From positions 994,001 to 1,058,000 of the forward strand of contig JAQFVV010012420.1 in NCBI GenBank assembly GCA_028023455.1: a DNA stretch of 64,000 nt, given 5' to 3'. The DNA is from Epiperipatus broadwayi. Taxonomy: Eukaryota; Onychophora; Udeonychophora; Euonychophora; Peripatidae. The first letter of the stretch is position 1. The number at the start of each line of letters is the position of its first letter. A program made the position numbers and the translations under genes. The notes under the pieces were generated by a model. The model ran no database searches, had not been told where the DNA came from, and saw nothing but the letters and a program-made list of their open reading frames with translations. Below, piece by piece: positions 13,090-27,148 of this stretch.

Positions 13090-15950
13090 TATATAATACT
13101 TAATTTTTAATAAGTATTAAAAAATTAAATGATGAAATACTGTATTTTATTATTGAATGAATACAAGAGAGGCTATTTTTGTTAATAAAAAATGTAAACA
13201 AGTTATTTGTGAGAGATTAGATTTTCAAAATATGTATTTTTATCAAATTGTTGCTAATGGAATTAATTAAAAACAATTTTCTAAAAAGATATTATTGCAC
13301 ACATTTCATTAACACAGCAGTATTGTAATACTTATGCAATTTCACTATAACTTCTTGATTGGGAAAGTGCCTACAAATTTTTTTATCTATTCTAATGGGA
13401 GAAACTGATTGTTTGATTTTTTAATTTATTATTAAACCAAAGAAAGTGCAAGGCATGGTATAATGACTTCAAAAATTTATTGACTAAAGAATGCATAAAT
13501 ATTTATTCTCTTAAGTAAATATAAGACAAATCCTTAAAATTTCTAGATACATGACTTTATAGTGTGACTAAGTTTTTACAAAAAAATATTTTATTACTGC
13601 CATTATAAATAACACAAAGTAAAAAATAGTTATTCTGAACTAAGTAATAGGTTGGTTAGAGTCAACTGAGTTAACACTGATTGTTATTTATCACATTTCA
13701 GCCACCAAAGTCAAAAGAGTTAATACGTAAATAAAAAGGTAAAGGTGTAAACAATTATAATTTGTTAATATTTTATTATGTCTTTTGTTAAATAAATTAT
13801 ATAGAATTCATGTTGTTTTAATTAACTAAGGGGGTCTTTTTTATATAATAAAAAACATTTAGATATTTAAAAAAAATATTTTATTTGAAAATATAGATAT
13901 GTTAAAATTACATAAATAGGTACTTATAATGTATAAATAATTATTTATTTATTATAGATATAATTTTAAATCTATATTTGAAAAAACAAAATAAAATACA
14001 TATATTGAAAATTTTTTTTCTTCCTTTAATGTTTTATTATGAAACCATTAATAACATCATCCTAATATTATTTTTGGTGAATTCTGATCCAATATGTAAA
14101 AATGTTAATGAAGAGCTGATTTTATATTAATGTGACCTGAACATTGTAAAACTTTTAGGTAAAGAATATAACTGAAAAATCTGCATTATCATATAATCAA
14201 TGCTTCCACTTATATTACTTTTATCAGACACTACCAGAATAAATGATAATTTAAACCTCCCTCAATTAACATTCTACCATTGATTTATTCAGCTAATAAG
14301 TAATATAAGGTAATGGTATGGATAAAGTACAATTTGAATTTAAGTCTAGGTATTGTTTTCATATTTGAATCATGAGCTATTCTGCAATCTCTCTTATTGT
14401 ACATTTTAAAATCAGAAACTAGGCTTAATTCTTTTTTAAACACATTTTTTTTAAAAGTAGAAATTAAATTCTTATTTAAATTAAATTGATTAAAAAAACA
14501 GTACATGATGAAAATAATTTATTAGTTACAATTTCCAAGAATAGGCCTATATAATGATATTTATTCATATTGGTAAATAACTTACCCCAATGTCAATAAT
14601 AATAATGATCTGGAAAAAATTACTTTATTTCTCTTATAAAATAATCAAATACTTATGTTTTTCAGATGTGGTTTTCTAATGTAAGAAAATATTATTTTAG
14701 TTAATATTAAAACCTCATATACCCACATATAATATTTAATTCTTCGTATTCAACCCCCCCCCCCTTATATAAAAATATATAAACAAAAGTATCAACAATA
14801 TTTTATTTTACACATTTCTTTGTTATTTTTGTAATAGTGCAAAGTAATCTTAACTACACATTTAAATTTCAATTATTTTATGAGATGATATACAAAAAAA
14901 AAATAAACCTTTCTTAATGTCGAAGTGTTTTTGATATTATTTTAAATCACTCATGTTTTTTAAAACATTCATTAGACTATTAAAATTTTAATCCAGGCAA
15001 CTGCCATTCAAATATTTATTCCAATAAATTCATTTCCATAACTTAATTTTTAAAGTTAAAACCAAATGGTTATTTGGTTATTAACCATTTGGTTATTAAC
15101 TTGAAAAGTTCCTTCATATTTTATCTATTTTGATATTCTTAGTGAGTTCCAGTGCTTGATTTTTTGGGCTTATTGTTGTTGTTTTTCCTTGAGATTAGTA
15201 TATAGCTAATGTGAACATCTTAGTTTGAATATGAGTTATCAATATGTTTTTTTCTTTTTTAAATAAATTCAGAATCAGTTATATGAATTTGCTGGTACAG
15301 TGGAGCTATAATATCTACTATATTTTGTACCAAAGTCCCCTTATTTACATTGTTCATAAATTTTGATCACAGTACAGTACATATTGTTTATTATATAAGT
15401 GTACAGTATTTTTGACATGCACACACATGCTTATATATAATACAGATGCTTTTTATGTGTATAGTATACATATATAATGTAATTATTAATAATAAATTGA
15501 GAAAACACATTTACATATATATTAACTATATGTTAACTCATTCATATTCACTCAAAAGAAACATTTATCATACTGCATCTTTATTTATTTCAAATAAAAA
15601 GAACAGTGAAGTGGCAGACATTCATCACAATTCAACATGCTTCGGATAATCTCCCTTTCTACAATAACTGTTTTTCTCTAGGAAAATTATTAGCAGTCTA
15701 TAGACTTTATTTGTTTTGAAGTCTGTAACCACACCAGAATCCATAGTCAGCCTTACTTTCCATTATACATTTCAGATTTTTGGCTAAACTCTTTAAATTT
15801 TAAGTTTTCTGATGCCATACAAGAATGCTTTACAGGATTTTTTGTCATTACTAAATCAGTAACTAATTTTTTATTTAAAAAAGATACTTTACACTTTTTG
15901 TTAAATTTCATAAAACTTATAGCTTTGCACATAGAAAATACTTTATTACA
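13090..15950. other. AT-rich DNA, no gene seen
   Basis: Very AT-rich. A C(10) run sits near 14755-14764. A small repeat of ACCAAATGGTTATTTGG type with local inverted symmetry lies at 15060-15102. Frames at 14285-14506, 15446-15649 and the upstream half of 15753-16013 show no domain. Confidence 0.55.
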
Positions 15951-15952
15951 TG

Positions 15953-17337
15953 AAATAAAACAGGCAAAACTCCCCATACAGAAATGCCACTCAGTGTAAG
16001 CCAGAGTAATCAATGGATGGCAGAAGACTTATGCATAAAATCCCTATGTAGTGCCTACTCATCCAACATCCCAGACCAGTTTCAAGCTTGTGGCTTTCAT
16101 CAGTGAGGAGTCTTGGATCTGAGAACACTGCACCTAGATCTTAGGATATAATGCAATCCTCCAGCAGCCACCTTTTATCTTTACTTAGCTACAAAACTAT
16201 GAGTCTAAAATTGAAAACACAATATTTTCAATCCAAGCTCATTAGCTTATATAGTCATATAGGTCTGAACTCAGTTTGGTACCCATACATTTTGATGTCT
16301 TTGGTTCTTCAATAATCATAGCCACCACTATCCTATTAGGCAGGATTAGTATTGAATCAGTAAATATCACATGATCACCATTTCTTATGCTTGCTCATAA
16401 CTTATTAAAACAGACAAAACTCTTCATACAGTAACGCCACTCAGTGCAAGCCAGAATAATCAATGAAATGCCAGAAGGCTTGTGCAGACTAGTTTTTAGC
16501 CCGTGGCTTTCATCAGTGAGGAACCTTAGATCTGAGAGCACTGCACCTAGATCTTAGGATCTACTGCAACCCTCCAGCAGATATCTTTTATCTCTACTTA
16601 ACTACAAAACTATGAGTCTAAAATTGAAAACACAATATTTTCAATCCAAGCTCATTAGCTTATGTAGTCTTATAAGTCTGAACTCCTTTCAATATCCATA
16701 CATTTTGGTGTCTTTGGTTATTCAATAACCATAGCCACCATTATCCTATTAGGCAAGATTGAAATCCTTCTGACATCCATTGATTACTCTGGATTGCACT
16801 GAGTGGCATTACTGTATGGAGAGTTTTGCCTGTTTTAATAAGTTATGAGCAAGCATAAGAAATGATGATCATGTGATGTTTGGTGGTTTAATACCAATCC
16901 TGCCTAATAGGATAGTGTGGCTATGGTTATTGAAAAACCAAGACACCAAAATGTATGGATAGTGAACTGAGTTCAGACCTATATGATTATATAAGCTAAT
17001 GAGCTTGGATTGAAAATATTGTGTTTTCAATTTTAGATTCATAATTTTGTAGTTAAGTAGAGATAAAAGGTGGCTGCTGGAGGGTTGCATTAGATCCTAA
17101 GATCTAGATGCAGTGCTCTCAGATCCAAAGCTCCTTACTGAAGAAAGTCACAAGCTAGAAACTAGTCTGGGGATATTGGATGAGTAGGCACTAGATAGGA
17201 ATTTTATGTACAAGCCTTCTGGCATCCATTGATTGCTCTGTCTTGCACTGAGTGGCATTACTGTATGGAAAGTTTTGCATGTTTTAGTAACAGTTATGAG
17301 CAAGCATAAGAAAGGATGATCATGAAATACTGTATTA
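15953..17337. repeat. Family A cluster, two minus units facing two plus units
   Basis: Two minus-orientation units (about 15959-16412 and 16413-16765) abut two plus-orientation units (about 16768-17090 and 17083-17335). The whole is an imperfect inverted repeat centred near 16766. This copy shows the fullest unit: the GGGTTGCATTAG block, AACTAGTCTGGGG, GCATAAGAAATGATGATCATG, ACCAATCCTGCCTAATAGG, TGAACTGAGTTCAGACC, GTTAAGTAGAGATAAAAGG, then the next unit. The period is roughly 450-480 bp. The frames at 15753-16013 and 16869-17090 partly overlap it and are not genes. Confidence 0.85.
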
Positions 17338-19633
17338 TATCCATTTTTTTTGGAGATGGGGTGGAAAAATAAAATGTATATGCTTTTAACATAACCTGAA
17401 GAAATATTATTCTTTCTTTTCCGATTACCAAAAACCCTTGTAAGAGCTTTTTATTACCATCTATTGAGATGCTTCACTATTTTCTTCTTAATCATAAAAT
17501 TCATGAATAGTTTATATTTTAATTTTAAAAAAATCTAAAGGCATCAGAATAATTGAACATGCAATGACTTCAAGCATTTAAAAAACTGATGGTCTGTCTT
17601 TGCTATTTGGATTTCATGTGCTTTGTGAGATTACTTAGAGAAAATATTTCAAATGACTAAAACTTTTTTTGCAATGTTTATTAAGATTCACAATTATTTT
17701 TGCATAATTATTGTGTAATAATTAAAACTATAATTACATATTTATGTATATATATATAGATTTTATTTTTAAAAATAGAATAACATTAAAAATACAAAGT
17801 GCAGAGAAGGCATTTATCACCATCAGTCTGTTAGAGTCCATATCATAAAAAAATATTTAAAAAAAAATTAATATTTTAAAACATAATTTGATAGATTTTT
17901 ACAAATATCAATAAAATTATTTTATTGGCTTTATAAATTTAATCTCTTCCAAACTGTTGAATGAGAAAACCATTCTTTGGTTTTATTATGAGCTTATTTT
18001 TTCAATTTTTGCAAAGTCCAAATATAATTTTTTAGAATTGATTTCATTTGTAAATATAAAATTTTACCGAATCAAGTTCAATTTATTACATTCTGATATA
18101 GAATAATGGTTTAACAAATGTTGAAAACTGACAAAACTCTCACCAAGTAGAGCAATTAAATCCATCACATTGACAGAGGGTTAATATATAGTTGAACACA
18201 GCATTCTGAGATAAAAAATGGCTGCTGATAATATACTGTATTTATTAAATTTGTGAATTTTTGTTATTTATTTTTTGTTTATTTAACTTTTTTTTTAAAA
18301 AAAAGATTAAAATGGGCATTATCCAACTATGACCTTATTTAACTGTGTATATGGTTTCCATGGTCTCTTTTTAAGGCTTTTTGAAGGACTTATTCCAAAA
18401 CACATGACAATTTTTCCATTGTCTTTTAAAATAATGAGAATGGGTTTTCTCTTTTTCAAAAACGTTAATTCCCTAGGGCTTTTTTTATTTAGCACTAATT
18501 ATTACTCAAAACTACTAATTAAATGATGTAATTTAGCAGGTTTGAACCAAAAATTGAAATAAAAATATTCTTGACTTTTATATTTTTTCTTTCAGAGACA
18601 ATTTTTTCTATAAAAATAAAATAAAATAAATGGATCAATCACAACCTTTTATTTTTTGGCTAATTGGAATTTCAACTATTCAAACTTAACTTTCTACTAC
18701 ATTTCAAATAGGATAAAATATTTGTTACAAAAAATTAAAAAATGATAAAACTAAAATTATTATTTTGTTTTGTAGTTTTGTTTTATGCACATATACATCC
18801 ACCTTCTATGCATGCACTCACCTCAAGAGCATCTATATTAGTAATAGCTAAGATTAAAAAAAAAACAGAAAAAAAACATTAAATTTTGATCAATTAGCTA
18901 TTAATTAGTGGTTATTATAAAGTGTAATATAAATACTGATTTAATGTATGTGTACACATAACTCATCTATTTGCCCCGCATCCTTTTTAAATATATATAT
19001 CATTTTCAACATAAATGCATTATGTTAGGTTTATATAATCTGAAATAATAGCTCAAAACTTACAGGTGTATAATACTTTTCTTAAATTAATGTTTATATA
19101 TTTTTTAAAACCATTTTTATTATTGATATATTTTTTTTAATAATAGGTAGATATGTTCTGTGGAACATCTAAAATTGGAATGAATATATAAGATTTAAAC
19201 TAAAGAACTTAATTTTGATTTAGCTTCTTTTTTTTTTAAATGAATACTTATTTGATTAGAGCTAAAATATTCAAGGGAGTTTTAGTCTTTTGTTAGTCCT
19301 TTGAGATCTATAAACTGGATTTTCCATTGATCAAAAATCAAAAGCTTCTTTAGATTTGTTACTTTCAGTAGATAATTTAATATTTACAATAAACATATTT
19401 TTTTTTATTAATGTAAATAAATAAAAACATATCTTATAACATTATGGATTTGATAGAGCATAAGTTATGAAAAAAAAGATAAATAATGGGGAAAAAATTT
19501 ATAAGGCTTAGAATTTATAAAGTATTACCAACATGATTAGACTTAAATTTTGTCTTGTCTATTATTTACTGAAGTTAATCATTCAATTTTAATAAGTTGT
19601 TTAGATATTAATATTTTACAAAACAATCGTAAT
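17338..19633. other. AT-rich DNA, no gene seen
   Basis: Homopolymer-rich AT DNA. The frame at 18329-18526 (plus) is Phe/Leu-rich because of T-runs and lacks a domain. No repeats shared with the rest of the window were noticed. Confidence 0.55.
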
Positions 19634-20434
19634 TGTTGAAAACTGCTATATTTAGGTAAATCGGGTGCACTTCCACGGAAGCCAATAATGACTAATGGTT
19701 AATATTAAGATAAATTTTAATATACGATCCTTTAAAGAGTTTAACTAATAACATATATACAATTATTTATATTATAAGGGACGGAGGCATATAAAATAAT
19801 AATTAAGATCAATACAATCTTTAAAAGTCCTATGCTAACTATTCTCACATTCGGAGGCCAGCTCTCCACACTTAAAGTCAGTGTGCAAGAGAAGACATCC
19901 TGCTTCACTATATAACGGTCTATACAGATCAAACTTCAAGGATTAAGTGTGTCTTTTCCAATTAGTAGTAGATCAGTTCATTGTCTCTGAATCTCTGCAA
20001 ATGATTGGTTAGTCCTCTGGCCCTCCGATCAGTGATTTTTCCTTTCCATATTCCATCGGAATTTTAGTATTTATTATCTTTCTGCCCTTTTTAATTAATC
20101 AGTTATTTGAAGATTCTCATTATCTTAAAAAGGAATCTAAGGCGTGGTAGTTTATTTGACATTTTGCAATGCTGTCTTTTAACCTCTTTTCTTCTATCCT
20201 TAATTTCCTTCAGTTGAATAACGACTTATTATACTCTTATTAATTAGTCTATTGTTCATTTTAGAAATTAATCTTTTTCTAAAGACTATAATTTTTAATT
20301 TCTACTTTAAAAAAATACTAAACTACCAAAATAAATATTTTCAAGTTCTGTAATATTTTTAACTTATTGCTTTTCTCTCTATAAGTTTTTCCAATTATAT
20401 CTATAAATGTATGTGTATTTAAACGTATACATCA
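19634..20434 (-). repeat. 3' LTR of minus-strand Gypsy element
   Basis: Aligns along its length with 26418-27148. Both copies carry GGTGCACTTCCACG/GGATGCACTTCCACG, AACAACATATATACAATTAT-like, AGTCCTATGCT, CAAGAGAAGACATCCT, TTTTTAATTAATCAGTTATTTG and TTTTAGAAATTAATCTTTTTCTA blocks. Proposed ends are TGTTG at 19634 and ATCA at 20434, the usual TG...CA boundary. This copy has extra sequence near 20140-20215 absent from the other. The divergence is substantial, so insertion is old. No flanking target duplication is visible. The element reads right to left, so this is the downstream LTR; the frame at 19741-19932 is LTR sequence. Confidence 0.85.
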
Positions 20435-20569
20435 TTACTTACCTTAAGTACAGAGATGAGGTTTTAATTTCTGAACTAAATACTAGTTATTAGAGAATGT
20501 GGGGTTCTTTAACTTTATTGTAGAATACTGATGTGCATTATGTTTTAATTCATTAGGTGCAAACTCCGG

Positions 20570-20910
20570 GGATGTAGTTATTTGAGTATCACCATAATTA
20601 TTTATATGTTCCCTCAGGTCTGCTCTAATATCTGGCCACCAGACACGACTAAGCTCTAGCACTTTTACTCTGCCAATGTCTCGTTGACTATTCTGCAGCC
20701 ACTTTACTATGTGCTACCTTACTGAAATCAGTGTACAATCACCTTTCATAATGCAGCCTTTGAGTACTGACAGTTGTTCCCAGCATTCCACAGTTCTTTG
20801 TGAAGGAAATGGGATGTTGATTTGGCCAGTCTTCACAAATATGCTTCATAATCCATTTGTAGCCATTATCTTCAGCTGTCCAATGAGCTACCACTTTGTT
20901 TTTTACTCTT
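20570..20910 (-). pseudogene. Integrase fragment of Gypsy pol
   Basis: Reading the minus strand, a segment resembling the region before the integrase zinc-binding domain (EDWPNQHP, near 20790-20850) is followed in another frame by a GCIMKGD motif. After one in-frame stop comes IGRVKVLELSRVWWPDI (about 20590-20660). The last motif is the hallmark around the HHCC N-terminal domain of Ty3/Gypsy integrases. At least one frameshift and one stop are present, the second zinc Cys pair is not clear, and the catalytic DDE core is absent. Only about 130 bp separate it from the 3' LTR. Confidence 0.8.
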
Positions 20911-21072
20911 GCTTTTAGTATGTCTTTGTAGTTTGTTTCTTTCTTCTGGTCATTCTGGATCTTCTCAGACCTGCTTTTGTTACCTACTGGGTGCTGGGAA
21001 AATTTTTTTGTCTTTGTGTATCTCTATCTTTTTAAAAAATATTTTTTTAACTCCCATTTTGCTGAACCATTC

Positions 21073-21345
21073 TCAACCTAGTACATGTTTTATGGGAGCA
21101 TGCACTACATATAGTGGTAGTATAAAATTTTTGCCCTGAGTTTTATGTATCGGCACTTGAACAACTCCCTTTATTCTAATAGCCTTACTATTTATATCAT
21201 GCACTTTTAGATCAGTCTTTTGAATAATGGGTCTTTTCTTAATCTCGGAAGTCATGGTATGCCAATCACTGACTGACATCAATGATATCCCACTGCCACT
21301 GTCGATCTCCATGGAGATAGGTTGATCACATATTTAATTTTGATC
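21073..21345 (-). pseudogene. Aspartic protease domain of Gypsy pol
   Basis: A minus-strand frame of about 79 codons begins within the protease domain. It carries the active-site motif EIDSGSGISL (Asp-Ser-Gly, where most relatives have Asp-Thr-Gly), an IKGVVQVP segment and the closing LPLYVVHAPIKHVLG segment typical of Gypsy/Mag-type proteases. The frame continues upstream for a few residues (DQPIS). In the intact element the protease cleaves Gag-Pol. After the domain the sequence passes within about 250 bp to integrase-like sequence, so RT and RNase H are deleted. Confidence 0.85.
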
Positions 21346-21540
21346 ATTATACTATTCTTCTCAGTTGTTGCTATCATTTTAATATTAGTCAAGTGCTCTT
21401 CTCAACTTTTTGTTGTATGATTACTACTATTAGTATCATTTCTGTTGAAGCTGGAAATATTATAGTACATATTTCTGCTTCACCTAGTGCCAATGTCATC
21501 AGCACTAGTATGGGTAAACCCAGTTTTGTATATTATCTGA

Positions 21541-23990
21541 CACCCATCTCATAATAGGCAGTAATAGGTGTATCTTATAATCAATATTTGTAATTAATAT
21601 TATAATCTTTTATCTAATTTATATTTCATTAATTTATATTTTATGATTAAAACTAACCTCTTTATAATAGTGATTTTTTTTATATTTGTAGAAATGCATA
21701 CGATATTTTGCTTATTTTATTAAATTGGCACTAAGAGTAAATAATTGAATCCTAGATATCTATAAAATGTTACAAATATTTTAAATTCTTTCATTAAAGT
21801 TAATTTTCCAATTAATCAGTTGATAACATTTTATATTTATCTTTTGATAAATATATATTAAAGGATCAATTATGTAAACAATTGAATATTTGTAAGGAAT
21901 ATTTTGTAAATTTGTATTTATGCTTTATATCAAATATTAGGTTTGAAAGTCATCATATTATTTATAGAATGTACCAAATTCTTAAAAATTTTGTGAACAA
22001 AATGTACATTTTCTTTAATCTAAATCTTAATTAAATAGGTTTTGTTAATACAATGACTGATAAACTTAATCATGCTTGTTGCTGTTTTTTTATAATTAGC
22101 AAAATGAACCCTTGGGGCATGTTTAATGCAGGATTGTAGATTTCCCACCCAAGCAGACGCTGACCACAGAGAGGGTCATCAGCAAACATCACATAGATTA
22201 AATTCTAGTAGATAAGGCCGGATCAGATAAATAGTAAAAAATTTTGATAAGAAAGGATTATTGAAGAACACTTCACTGAAGAGAGTTGGTTAGTATTTAT
22301 AGTACATCATGCCTAAAGAATGATGGAGTGCAAAGATCGGTCATTTGCTTTTTGGAGCTCTGTTTCCACCAGTTGAACACAATGCCATTCCAATGCTCTC
22401 AGCACCTAGCCCAGAGACTGTACTGGGTCAAGAAAGCCTGCTAAATGATCTGATTTTATAACTGCCTGTTTCTATCCATGAAATGTCTACTAATTGGTTG
22501 AAGTAACTTCCAATTTGCCACAAGCCTCTGATTCTAGCTTACATTGTTTTCTAAATCAATATTAATTTGTATTTTATATATATATATAATGTTTATAGAA
22601 CTTAATTTTAAAATGCATCTTTTAATTTTTTCCTTAAATTTAAAATTATTAATTTTTATAAAAATCCCACATTACTTTGATGCAGCAAATTTATCTTAAT
22701 TTTCTTTTTTTTTTTTTGTTGGTTTATTTGTAATATTGACTTACTGAAACTGCCAAGTATAAAACTCAATGAGCAACTAACTTTAAACCCTCTCCCTCTT
22801 ATTTTCTCCAGTTAAAAATGATTTTGGGAGAATTATTTCCATTAAATTAATTAATAGAGAAAGTTTGTTTAGTTTTGTACCTCATATTATAAATTTATTT
22901 TTAAATGATTGAAATTATTTTAAAAGTTAGGTATCTTATTATTATTTCCAACTTAAAATTGCCCTCTAATTATCTCTGAAAGAATAATATATTTTATTAA
23001 ATCATTTAAGTAAAATCGGTCACAATTTCTGTAAATCAAATATCTTAAAAGAGAATCACCCAGCTATCATAGCATTTTTATATCAATTACTAACAGTATA
23101 TATTTTATACATATATATTTTCGTTTGTGTCAGTAAAATATTAAAATTGTGATGTACAATTTATTATGCTATATGTTGTCAAACTTCACCAGAAGTGAGT
23201 TTGATATTCAATGCCCGATGAATTATTTGATAACTTACCAATAAATGAGATATTTGGGAAGTGTGGAAAACAATTTATTTTTTTAAGTTAGTTTTAATTC
23301 TTTTCTTTCCTTTTATATTATAATTTATGATCCATTCATTAATGGCTCAAGGTTTCTGTGGACATTCTATTATGTCAGAGAGCCGGTTATTTTAATCAGA
23401 AATTAATTTATGATTGTTAGTGATACACTATCTATATATGTATATGTCTAAGGCATTATGTATTTTGTAGTTACAACCATTCATTTATTATTATTGTTTT
23501 TGCTTTGCTAATTACCTCTTAGGACCTTTGGAATTTTAAATATGACCAGTCCAATCTTTTACTTTCCCTCAAAGTAGATGTATTTCCTACTAAGAGACCC
23601 TTTTTTAGGCATTGCCCTTAAAATGTGTATGGGAAGTCCAGCACATCAAATCTATTATTACTATTCAGAGATATGTTTTAGCTGGAGGGCCAACATTTCT
23701 CTCATCATCTACCTATATATACCAGGGATTTCTTTTTAGCAAAGCCACTCAGAGGATCATAACAGACCCCGTTCATTCTTTTTTGTAATCTATAATATCA
23801 TACTGCCTTTATCATTCTATATATATATATTTACCAACCTGAAATGGCCTCTGTCGTGATGGCATGTCTTTCACCAACCAATCCCGCTAATTAAATCTGA
23901 TTATCTAATTTGTTTAAGATGAACTATTTTGCTTTCCACACTCATTACATACAACTGATTTAAATGTAATAGTGTTTTAAATACACTGCT
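21541..23990. other. Foreign DNA inside the Gypsy element
   Basis: Separates gag from protease and shows no retroelement coding sequence. 22090-22540 is less AT-rich, unique in the window and unrecognised. 23680-23960 is also of mixed composition and contains on the minus strand a short VCNECGK-like reading that I do not regard as a zinc finger. The origin of the segment (insertion or recombination) is unknown. Confidence 0.5.
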
Positions 23991-23999
23991 CATGTCTTG

Positions 24000-24836
<837 letters not shown>

Positions 24837-25400
24837 GATTTATTGGTAATCTCTTAAAGACAGCTAATGATATTTATTGCTGATTGGTTCTTGGCAGACG
24901 AATTAACAAATTTTTACTTTTATTCATCAAATGCCTTGCATTTAGCTGCATCAAAACGAATTTATACCTTAATTGGATCGCAATTATCTACTAAATTAAA
25001 ATGTTCAAATATTTCTTTAATTTAAAATTTATTTAATGTACTTAATGAGCATTTAAAGTATGTAATTGTGAATTCAAGAAGTATAACCTAGTTGTATACA
25101 CAAAACTCAACTTATTTTGTACTGCCAATAACTCAATTTCTTAATAAATTTCAGTAATATTATTATTTTAAATTAGCTTAGTTTGTCATTACTCCGAATC
25201 TCTAATATTAATTACCCTAGTTATTTATAATATTTCTTTGATTTAAATTCAATTCTTTGTAATGTTGTCATAAAGGATTATAATTGTTATGGTTCAAACT
25301 ATTAGTAATCAATACCAAATCACATCTGTACTGTTCTGCAATCATCAGAATTCATCAAATCATTAATTTCTTATATAAATTGAGTCTCTTTGTGAACCAT
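24837..25400. other. AT-rich DNA between microsatellite and tRNA-like element
   Basis: No domain-bearing frame and no match to other repeats in the window was found. Confidence 0.5.
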
Positions 25401-25474
25401 GACCTCCAGCTGGGATGGAATAAAACCAAGGACTGCTAGTCTCATCACAAACATTATCCATTAGTCAGAGAGGC
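25401..25474 (-). repeat. tRNA-like (Arg-type) pseudogene or SINE head
   Basis: On the minus strand, CTAATGGATAATGT resembles the A box and D arm of Arg-type tRNAs. CTTGGTTTTATTCCATCC sits where the T arm and B box should be, with the consensus TTCGA decayed to TTTTA. Acceptor pairing is poor, so it is not a working tRNA. It lies at the junction between the gag remnant and the foreign segment of the Gypsy element. Confidence 0.35.
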
Positions 25475-25629
25475 AAGCGTTCAGGCAAATAAGTTGTGAT
25501 TCACCATTGCCCTGACATCTGTATCTTGTGCATGGTTGGATTCAAGGTTTTTTTGCTTGGATTATTAGTCTTGTTGAATGAATACATGGTTTTGACCAGC
25601 ACACTGTTTATGCTGAAGTCTTTTTTGCT

Positions 25630-26405
25630 TATTTTTTCCAAATGCCTTCTTTTCTTATTCTTATTACAGTGCTCTCTTTTATAATAGCAATTTCTGGGTT
25701 TGTGGCCCTTTTTCCCAAGCAGAAACTTATAAACTCAGTTTTGCTGTTAGCACTGTTTTCATTATTTTTTTGTCAAATCTTTGCTTATGGTTCTACAAAT
25801 GTCTGTTTGCGATTTGCTGTTACTGTTGAACTGGGCAAATTTTTGAGAATGTTCAATCAGGAGTTCATAAGCTATTCCAAGTTTTATAGCTTCAGTGTAA
25901 TCTAAATTGCTTACAGCCAACAGTTGTCGCCATAAATTATCATTGCACATACCAATAAGCAATTATTCCAAGACGGCTTCATCTAGGAAAAACCTGTAGA
26001 TACAATTCTTTGCTAAATTACATAGAGCACTGTCATAATCTTTTATACTTTCCTTGCAACCTTGGTTTCCGGCTCAGAATTTCAGTCTAGCTACATGCCT
26101 TGAGGGTTGGGAATTAAAATGGTTTGCCAAACACTCTTTAACATGATTGTATGTACATTCTTCCGGAGTTAGTGGTTTAGTGAGCCTGTTGGCTACCTCA
26201 CTAACTTCTTTACCTGCAAAGCACAATAATGAAGCAATCATATTATTTTTTAACTTTATTGATAAATAAGTATTTCTCCATGTGTTGAACATACAGGGGT
26301 CAACTACTTGCCTCACTAATGTCAAATTCCCTGATTGCTACTTGCATTGCTTATACTTTTCCCCAATTTAATCATTATTTCTTTAATGGTCCAAATTATG
26401 ACTGT
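25630..26405 (-). pseudogene. Gag of the Gypsy element, broken
   Basis: Reads from about 26405 leftwards through several frames. It starts with a FDISEAS-like segment matching the gag at 5.06 kb, then the 83-codon stretch 26325-26074 (AGKEVSEVANRL, PSRHVARLKF). Next comes an IKDYDSAL segment and the 66-codon stretch 25962-25762 (LLAVSNLDYTEAIKLG, typical of the C-terminal capsid region). Finally a zinc-knuckle region at about 25640-25720 reads CLGK-KGHKPRNC, then a second, corrupted knuckle. Stops and frameshifts separate the pieces. Gag packages the element's RNA; the zinc knuckle binds it. Confidence 0.8.
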
Positions 26406-26417
26406 AAGTGTGCCAAT

Positions 26418-27148
26418 TGTTATGTCTAGCCAAGATAGGATGCACTTCCACGAAATGCCAATAATGACGGTTAATATTTTTAATATACGATCCCTTAAAG
26501 CATTTAACTAACAACATATATACAATTATTTATATTATAAGGCCCAAAAGCATTCATACAAATAATAATTAAGATCAGTATGACCTTTAAAAGTCCTATG
26601 CTGCCTGTTCTCATGTTTGGAGGCCATCTCTCCACACTTGAAGTCACTATGCAAGAGAAGACATCCTCCTTGCTATATATCAGTCTAAACAGATCAAACT
26701 CCAAGGATTAAGTGTGTCTCTTCTTCTTCCGATTACTACTAAAGGCAGTTCATTGTTTCTGAATCCCTGCCAATCAATGATTAGTTAGTCTCTGCCCTTC
26801 TGATCAGGTGATTCTTCCTTTCCATGTTCCATCCGAATTTTACTATTATCTTTCTGCCTTTTTAATTAATCAGTTATTTGTACATTGTCGTTATCTTAAA
26901 AAGGAATCTAAGTCGAATTCCTTAATTTATTTCATTTGAATAACGATTTACTTAATTAATTTATTGTTCATTTTAGAAATTAATCTTTTTCTAATCTAAA
27001 GATTGTTATTTTTTAATGTCTACTTTAAAAAAATAAATCTTTACAAGTTCTGTAATATTTGTAACATATTACTTTTTTCTCTATAAGTTTTTACAATTAT
27101 ATATCTATCTATATATGTATGTACATTTAAACATGCACATACATATCA
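26418..27148 (-). repeat. 5' LTR of minus-strand Gypsy element
   Basis: The partner of 19634-20434. Proposed ends are TGTTATGTCT at 26418 and ATATCA at 27148. Because the element reads leftwards this is the upstream LTR and would have carried the promoter. The frame at 26504-26704 is homologous to that at 19741-19932 only because both lie in the LTRs. Confidence 0.85.

Noticed and set aside
19741-19932. Minus-strand frame similar to one at 26504-26704, suggesting a duplicated gene
   Set aside because: Both lie inside the paired LTRs; the similarity is LTR homology, not a protein family.
20709-21139. Plus-strand frames with hydrophobic segments
   Set aside because: They are antisense to the Gypsy pol remnants and have no domain of their own.
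23930-23965. Short minus-strand VCNECGK reading resembling a C2H2 zinc finger start
   Set aside because: Only about a dozen residues before a stop, no second Cys/His pair and no neighbouring fingers.
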